From: Diprion similis
Taxonomy: Eukaryota; Arthropoda; Insecta; Hymenoptera; Diprionidae
Reading direction: 5' to 3'
NCBI RefSeq assembly: GCF_021155765.1
Contig: NC_060116.1
Coordinates: 17,548,584 to 17,612,583 of the forward strand
DNA: 64,000 nt
Shown: piece after piece, positions 59,252-64,000 of the stretch
Layout: each line of letters starts with the position of its first letter
Numbering within the stretch: the first letter of the stretch is position 1
The notes under the pieces: model-generated
What the model saw: the letters and a program-made list of their open reading frames with translations, nothing else
The model's database searches: none
What the model was told of the DNA's origin: nothing
Position numbers and translations under genes: made by a program

Positions 59252-62200
59252 AAGACATTCACATAAGACATTTTTATTATTGTACTTGTGTACTTGGTGT
59301 CTTCGCCCAGACCCACCGTAATATTAAATTGTAATCTATAATTTCAATCACCTCAGGTTTCAAACTCTATCTGTGGTTGGTCGGTAAATTCCGTGCCGCC
59401 AGACGCAAACGAGCGATTCATCTATCCCCGTAGAGCTCTCTCAACTACTCACCATCCTACTTGACTCACTGACAATGAGCGTTCAGATCATGAGCTGCCA
59501 CCCGTCGTGTCCGACACCGTTTATCTTTCAGCAGCAGGCCCCTGAAGACCGTTTCATACGGGGTGAGAGTCCTACCTACCCTTACAGTTTTTTTTCCAAC
59601 CAAGTATTATTTTTTATAGATGTCCCACACGAAACATTTACGCTCGACGGACGTACCATGGACATCCTGCATGTAATGGATATGCAGTATCTTTATTAGA
59701 CATCGATTTCAACCGAAATGAAGCACATTAGAACTCTATTAGAGATTCAAATGTCCGCTTAATATACATCTAATGGAACTCTACTAGATATCCACACAGA
59801 TGTCTATTAGAGATCTCATGGATTTTGTGGGGAAGAAATTAACGTTATTTTTATATCATCCACTCCTGTTTACCTATCATCGAAAGTATTAAAAAATTAT
59901 CGTATGCACATTTTGTTATACCCTAGACAACAAGTCCAAGGCCTAGGTAATATGAAGTAGACACTCGAGGACAGCTAACATAAGTATGTTAATACTGGAC
60001 GAATTTCGAAGTAAACAAAAAGGTAAAATTGCTGGGGATTTACACCATTTGGAGCTCTCTTTTACGGTGACAGAGAAGGACGAAGATTCGTCGTCTGGTG
60101 GTTGTCTATGGTACCTCCACTTATGCGCATGGATGTTCATAGAAATCCAATGCATATCCATCATCGGCTTCAATCTGACCGTACATATTGTGAATTTCTA
60201 TAGATGTCTATTAGAGATACATCATGAATATGTACATACTATTTATGCAGCTATGGATCCTGTATGGACCTCTAATAGATGGCGTGTTCCGTGAGGGGTA
60301 TAATGAGGTAGTATAACATTGGACCAGTGCATAGCTTTCAGAGTTGGCTAATTAACAACCTCTATTCTCAAATTTATAAGTTTTCAACGGAAACGGGCAT
60401 GGCATTAGTAGTGCGACTATTTTTCAATAATTTTTTCGGTCTGGACCGGGGGAGCTCTTATTGTTATTTAAAAATTCCCATGAAAAAATTATATCAACTG
60501 ATATCACGATAATGCGTACGAATTGGTTCAAATACAACCGAGGGAGACGCAATTCTGTAATTTGTCGTAAATGATCCCGTACACGTAACACGATTAGCCA
60601 TTACTGAGTTCCAACAGTAAGTTCCTGCAATTTCCGTCAACCATCAGACGCCAATATCGAAACATGAATTCACGGTTAGATGGCCGACGATAGCAGCAAA
60701 CGACTAATCTCTCATTGTTTGGTTTTAATAGTGATTTTTTCTTGAAAACAATTGATCCCGCCAGCTTCGTCGTTAGATGTGCATCAAAATACCCCCCTCC
60801 CAACCGCTTTACCACCACCCCCACTCAAGTACATGATTGGCAGTTGAAATACTTACATCTTGTCGACTTGTTCAGAGAATAAACTGTTATTTGGCTCGTC
60901 ATGTAAAAAATTTTACTTCCGAGTATAACACCTTAGAGATTTGCTTCAACTAAATATTTTAGTTTAGTCGAAGTCAAATATTGTTTTCCTAAAAATTTTT
61001 TAGGGTTCTTCTCTCTGCAATTTTCAATATCCAGCAACGTCCTTCGAATTGGATGCATATCCCGTTGAATGAAGATGTGTAAAGACTGCTAGCCTTACGG
61101 ACTTTAGCGTGTGGGTAAGGGGTTTTGAGGGGTGGGGGAGAAATTTGCAGTATTCTGCTATATGAACCTGATTTTACATTTGAATCCCATAAGACGAGCT
61201 AGCTGGTACGTGTAAACTCACCTAGATGCGTTCAACTGTTACGAAAATAATCCAGGGCGAGCAGTTTCTATGTACCTTCAGTCAACGCTGTTCCTGGCAA
61301 CTGTATGCTTCAGGCTTGACAATCTATTATTACATAGTTTGTACATAAATGATGTTAAATAGGCCACAAGAATCTCTGGAGGTAAGGTTCCCTATCCATA
61401 AAGTTGGGACCAAATAACATGAGCACTACCTACTGATAACATGGATTTTGAATAGGTAATAGAAAAAGGTCATAACAATATGAAGGCGCCTTTTGCTTTC
61501 AGCTTTACGAATAGGGCACTCCACTCCGATGTTATTATAATTATAATTATTGTTATTATACAAAAAAACTCTGCTTAAGCCTTCTAGCATAAGCAAATAG
61601 AAAATCCTATTATATTGTTACAATATTATAATCACACGATTAGGAGAAGCTGGAAAAAAGAATACCTACGGTTTGTTAGCAAATAAAAAATGTGCCTTCA
61701 AAAGTAACAATTAATACGTTATTTCAAAGAATAGTGAAATGTATTATCAGAAATAAACTGTTTTTAATAATATATACAACGTGGGATTAATTTTCTACAT
61801 GAGTTTGAGCGCCTGATTTTACAACTCATACATAGATTTCAGGACCTGGCGATCTTTACTCACGCACCTTCTTTTGGAACGTTCAAAATACAGCGAAGGC
61901 AGAGAGCCCATGCTTGGTTTAACCAGTAGCAGCAATTTATGTAACTCGGTGTTATGTATCTCAGACAAAATAAATTTTTTTTAAGTTTATTCAAGTTTTG
62001 TATACATCATGTGAATGTCGAATGGATGTTTATATATTCATAATAAACCGACGCTCGTTTGTACGGACTGGCAGACTAAACAAATCAGGAAACTTACTTA
62101 GTTACTTACTTAATAACATTTCATGCCAACAACTTTACGAAATCTATTAGATATCGACAAAATTCTACAACTGTCTATGCCATATACCTAAAAATAAGAT

Positions 62201-62852
62201 TGAAGGGGAAAGTGTATCCAGTACACATGTACATTATTATAGTCAATATTTATTGAATGATTCACAACTTAAAAGAAATTAAGTAATGGTTCTATCCGGA
62301 ATAATCTGTAATTATAGGCCTGTCGGACATGCTTATTGATCTACTACGTGGTCTACTGAAAATAAATAGCAGTATACTCCGCATATTACGAACTAAACTG
62401 GTACTCGTTTCTACATGAGTATGTCAATTTTCGGATAATTTAAAATAATCTTATGAATCATATAATAATAAAGTTGACCCGCTAGTGGCACTGGGAAAAC
62501 AATGATGATGCCTCAAATAAAACATGATACTTCACACGCAAATAGTATAAAAATGTTTAGCTGTGTAAACCGTTAAAAGCCACGGAAAATTTGTCAACAA
62601 CAATCATATAAGGCACAACATGGATTTGGGGAAACCATCCAAAGTGCAAAACTTTTGTACGATATAAAAGTTTTGCAGTATGTAATGGATTCATAAAAAA
62701 AGCCATTAAGTCAAAGGTTATAAGAGTACAGTGACAATTGGTAGGTCACCAGGAAAATTCTCTCATGTGTTTTAATCTAAGCGAGAATCACGCAGTGTGC
62801 ATAACTGAATTGTCACAATACTGTTCTGTTTTAGCAAGAGCAAGTCATTAAA
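59252..62852. other. ASPP 3' flank and intergenic region
   Basis: Begins with the ASPP 3' UTR, whose end I could not fix. A repeat-bearing segment (59688-60218) follows, then AT-rich DNA to the terminal minus-strand gene. No further gene is supported. Confidence 0.5.
59688..60218. repeat. Segment bounded by related inverted ends with an internal direct repeat
   Basis: GTATCTTTATTAGACATC at the left resembles the reverse complement of the right end (GTATCTCTAATAGACATC). AGATGTCTATTAGAGAT occurs exactly at 59798-59814 and again at 60202-60218. This may be a 530-bp non-autonomous element; no target-site duplication was identified. Confidence 0.45.
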
Positions 62853-64000
62853 TCATTTTTCCGCATTGGAAAGAACCTTGTCTTTAGCCACTTGAAGGCA
62901 GAGTCGTAGATCTTCACAATCTGCCGACATTCTTTCGAGTCTGGAAATGATACAACAGTTCAATTATAATCTAACGAACATGTATGTATCATACCAACAG
63001 TAATTGTTATCAACATAAAATTTTACAACAAAATATTTACTATTGAATTCCGGTAGAGCTAGTAGTTGGAATTTATCGTTTTTTAAAGTGGAACGGGCCG
63101 AATTATTTGTGTTCTATTGGTTAACCACCATCATTGGATGTGTGCAAAAGTGATAATAACAGAATCATAACAACTTGGTACCATGCGTCGAAAATTCGTT
63201 AAGTATCGCATTTGAAGAATAAATGGCCAACTTACTGGTTCATGTAAATTTCCAGTCTCTGAGGCTGAAACTTTCCTCGCTGTAAGGCTGCAGCACAAAA
63301 GCACGCCAAAGCTTTGAAGCAGCTTCGACTGACGTTTTTCAATCCATTATGTTCCCAATTTGGAATTTCTTTAGATATAGCCCAAGCAGAAAATATATAT
63401 TCCATAACAGAGATCCAGTGCTGAGACTCGACAAGGAGCTTACCTTGATTTACCAGGGTAGCCTAGATCCGTTCAGAAACCAACATTTATTCACCGCATT
63501 AAGATAACCAAAATAGAAACAAATTATGGTAACTATCCTTGTAATAGAGCGAACGGCGATATTCTATTCCACAAGAGAACAACCTACGACACATACGTAG
63601 TACATTGTGCTGTCCCATCTGGACTATTTTTCTCACAAGTCAAAGTTCTCTCATGTAATGCAGTACATGAATTGTCATACAAAAGATGACACCGGGGATT
63701 CATATCCGTCCAAGAAATTTCAAATTAATATTGCAGTACTCAAACTGAATGAAAAACTTTAAATGATCAAGTATTGGTGTGCTTTCATACCTGATACGCA
63801 TCGAGATGAACCGTAACATCACTGTAGTTCATCGCATCTGTGTCTGATGATAAACTTGCATGAATGTTTGTTCTTAGGCTTTTCAATCTCTCTTCTAAAG
63901 GTTTAATATCTACCATTGGGATTTGTTTTAAAATCACTTCTCGCAGAGGTCCGTCAGATGATAATGATCCACCCTCTTGCATTGATATAAGATTCATTAT
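62853..64000 (-). CDS. C-terminal exons of an unrecognised helical protein (partial)
   Basis: Three minus-strand exons: 64000-63791 (open at the window edge), 63462-63236 and 62940-62853 (TGA). Junctions are CAG|GTATGA to TCTAG|GCT, then CCA|GTAAGT to TTTCCAG|A, all in phase, giving about 174 residues. Segments include VDIKPLEERLKSLRTNIHAS, LLVESQHWISVMEYIFSAWA, SCFKALACFCAAALQRGKFQ and a Leu/Asp/Lys-rich end LERMSADCEDLRLCLQVAKD. The composition suggests an all-helical, partly coiled-coil subunit of a larger complex. I recognise no family and assign no function. Confidence 0.8.

Noticed and set aside
1-64000. CRISPR arrays, bacterial operons or an intact virus
   Set aside because: No regular short repeats with spacers, genes are split by spliceosomal introns, and the only retroelement coding trace is broken.

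Overview
This is nuclear DNA from an arthropod, almost certainly an insect. Genes are split by introns of 60 bp to more than 4 kb with GT-AG boundaries, the background is AT-rich, and exons are more GC-rich than their surroundings. Two genes of the ecdysteroid (moulting hormone) pathway place it in Arthropoda. A hymenopteran (perhaps a sawfly) is my guess from general gene style, not something the sequence proves.

Layout: (1) 1-4.1 kb has no recognised gene. It holds an orphan plus-strand core promoter with a good splice donor, and a diverged copy of a repeat seen again at 28 kb. (2) 4.16-6.55 kb, minus strand: cytosolic Xaa-Pro aminopeptidase (ApepP/XPNPEP1 family), four coding exons, last exon not found. 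(3) 8.70-13.25 kb, minus strand: a two-exon cytochrome P450 of family CYP307 (spook/spookiest). (4) 13.3-21.3 kb: intergenic, with the decayed 3' end of an LTR-retrotransposon pol gene. (5) 21.57-23.67 kb, plus strand: neverland (nvd), Rieske cholesterol 7,8-dehydrogenase, five exons, complete. (6) 25.39-27.83 kb, minus strand: a PH-domain protein with two PDZ-like modules, converging tail to tail on nvd. (7) 28-31 kb: a MITE-like element, a foldback element and a pyrimidine-rich tract before a candidate promoter. (8) 31.4/34.2-59.25 kb, plus strand: the ASPP gene (apoptosis-stimulating of p53 protein), with ankyrin repeats and SH3 domain at its 3' end and a very low-complexity central exon. 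(9) 59.3-62.8 kb: intergenic, repeat-bearing. (10) 62.85-64.0 kb, minus strand: last three exons of an unrecognised, apparently helical protein running off the window.

Biology: the main story is physical linkage. nvd performs the first committed step of ecdysteroid synthesis (cholesterol to 7-dehydrocholesterol), and CYP307 enzymes act in the next, 'black box' stage. Here they lie head to head, about 8.3 kb apart, with only non-coding DNA and a dead retroelement between them. A shared prothoracic-gland regulatory domain is therefore a reasonable hypothesis. The other genes (ApepP, PH/PDZ, ASPP, terminal gene) look like ordinary neighbours.

Exon limits were read by eye from splice sites, reading-frame phase and family conservation. 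No alignment or search was run.
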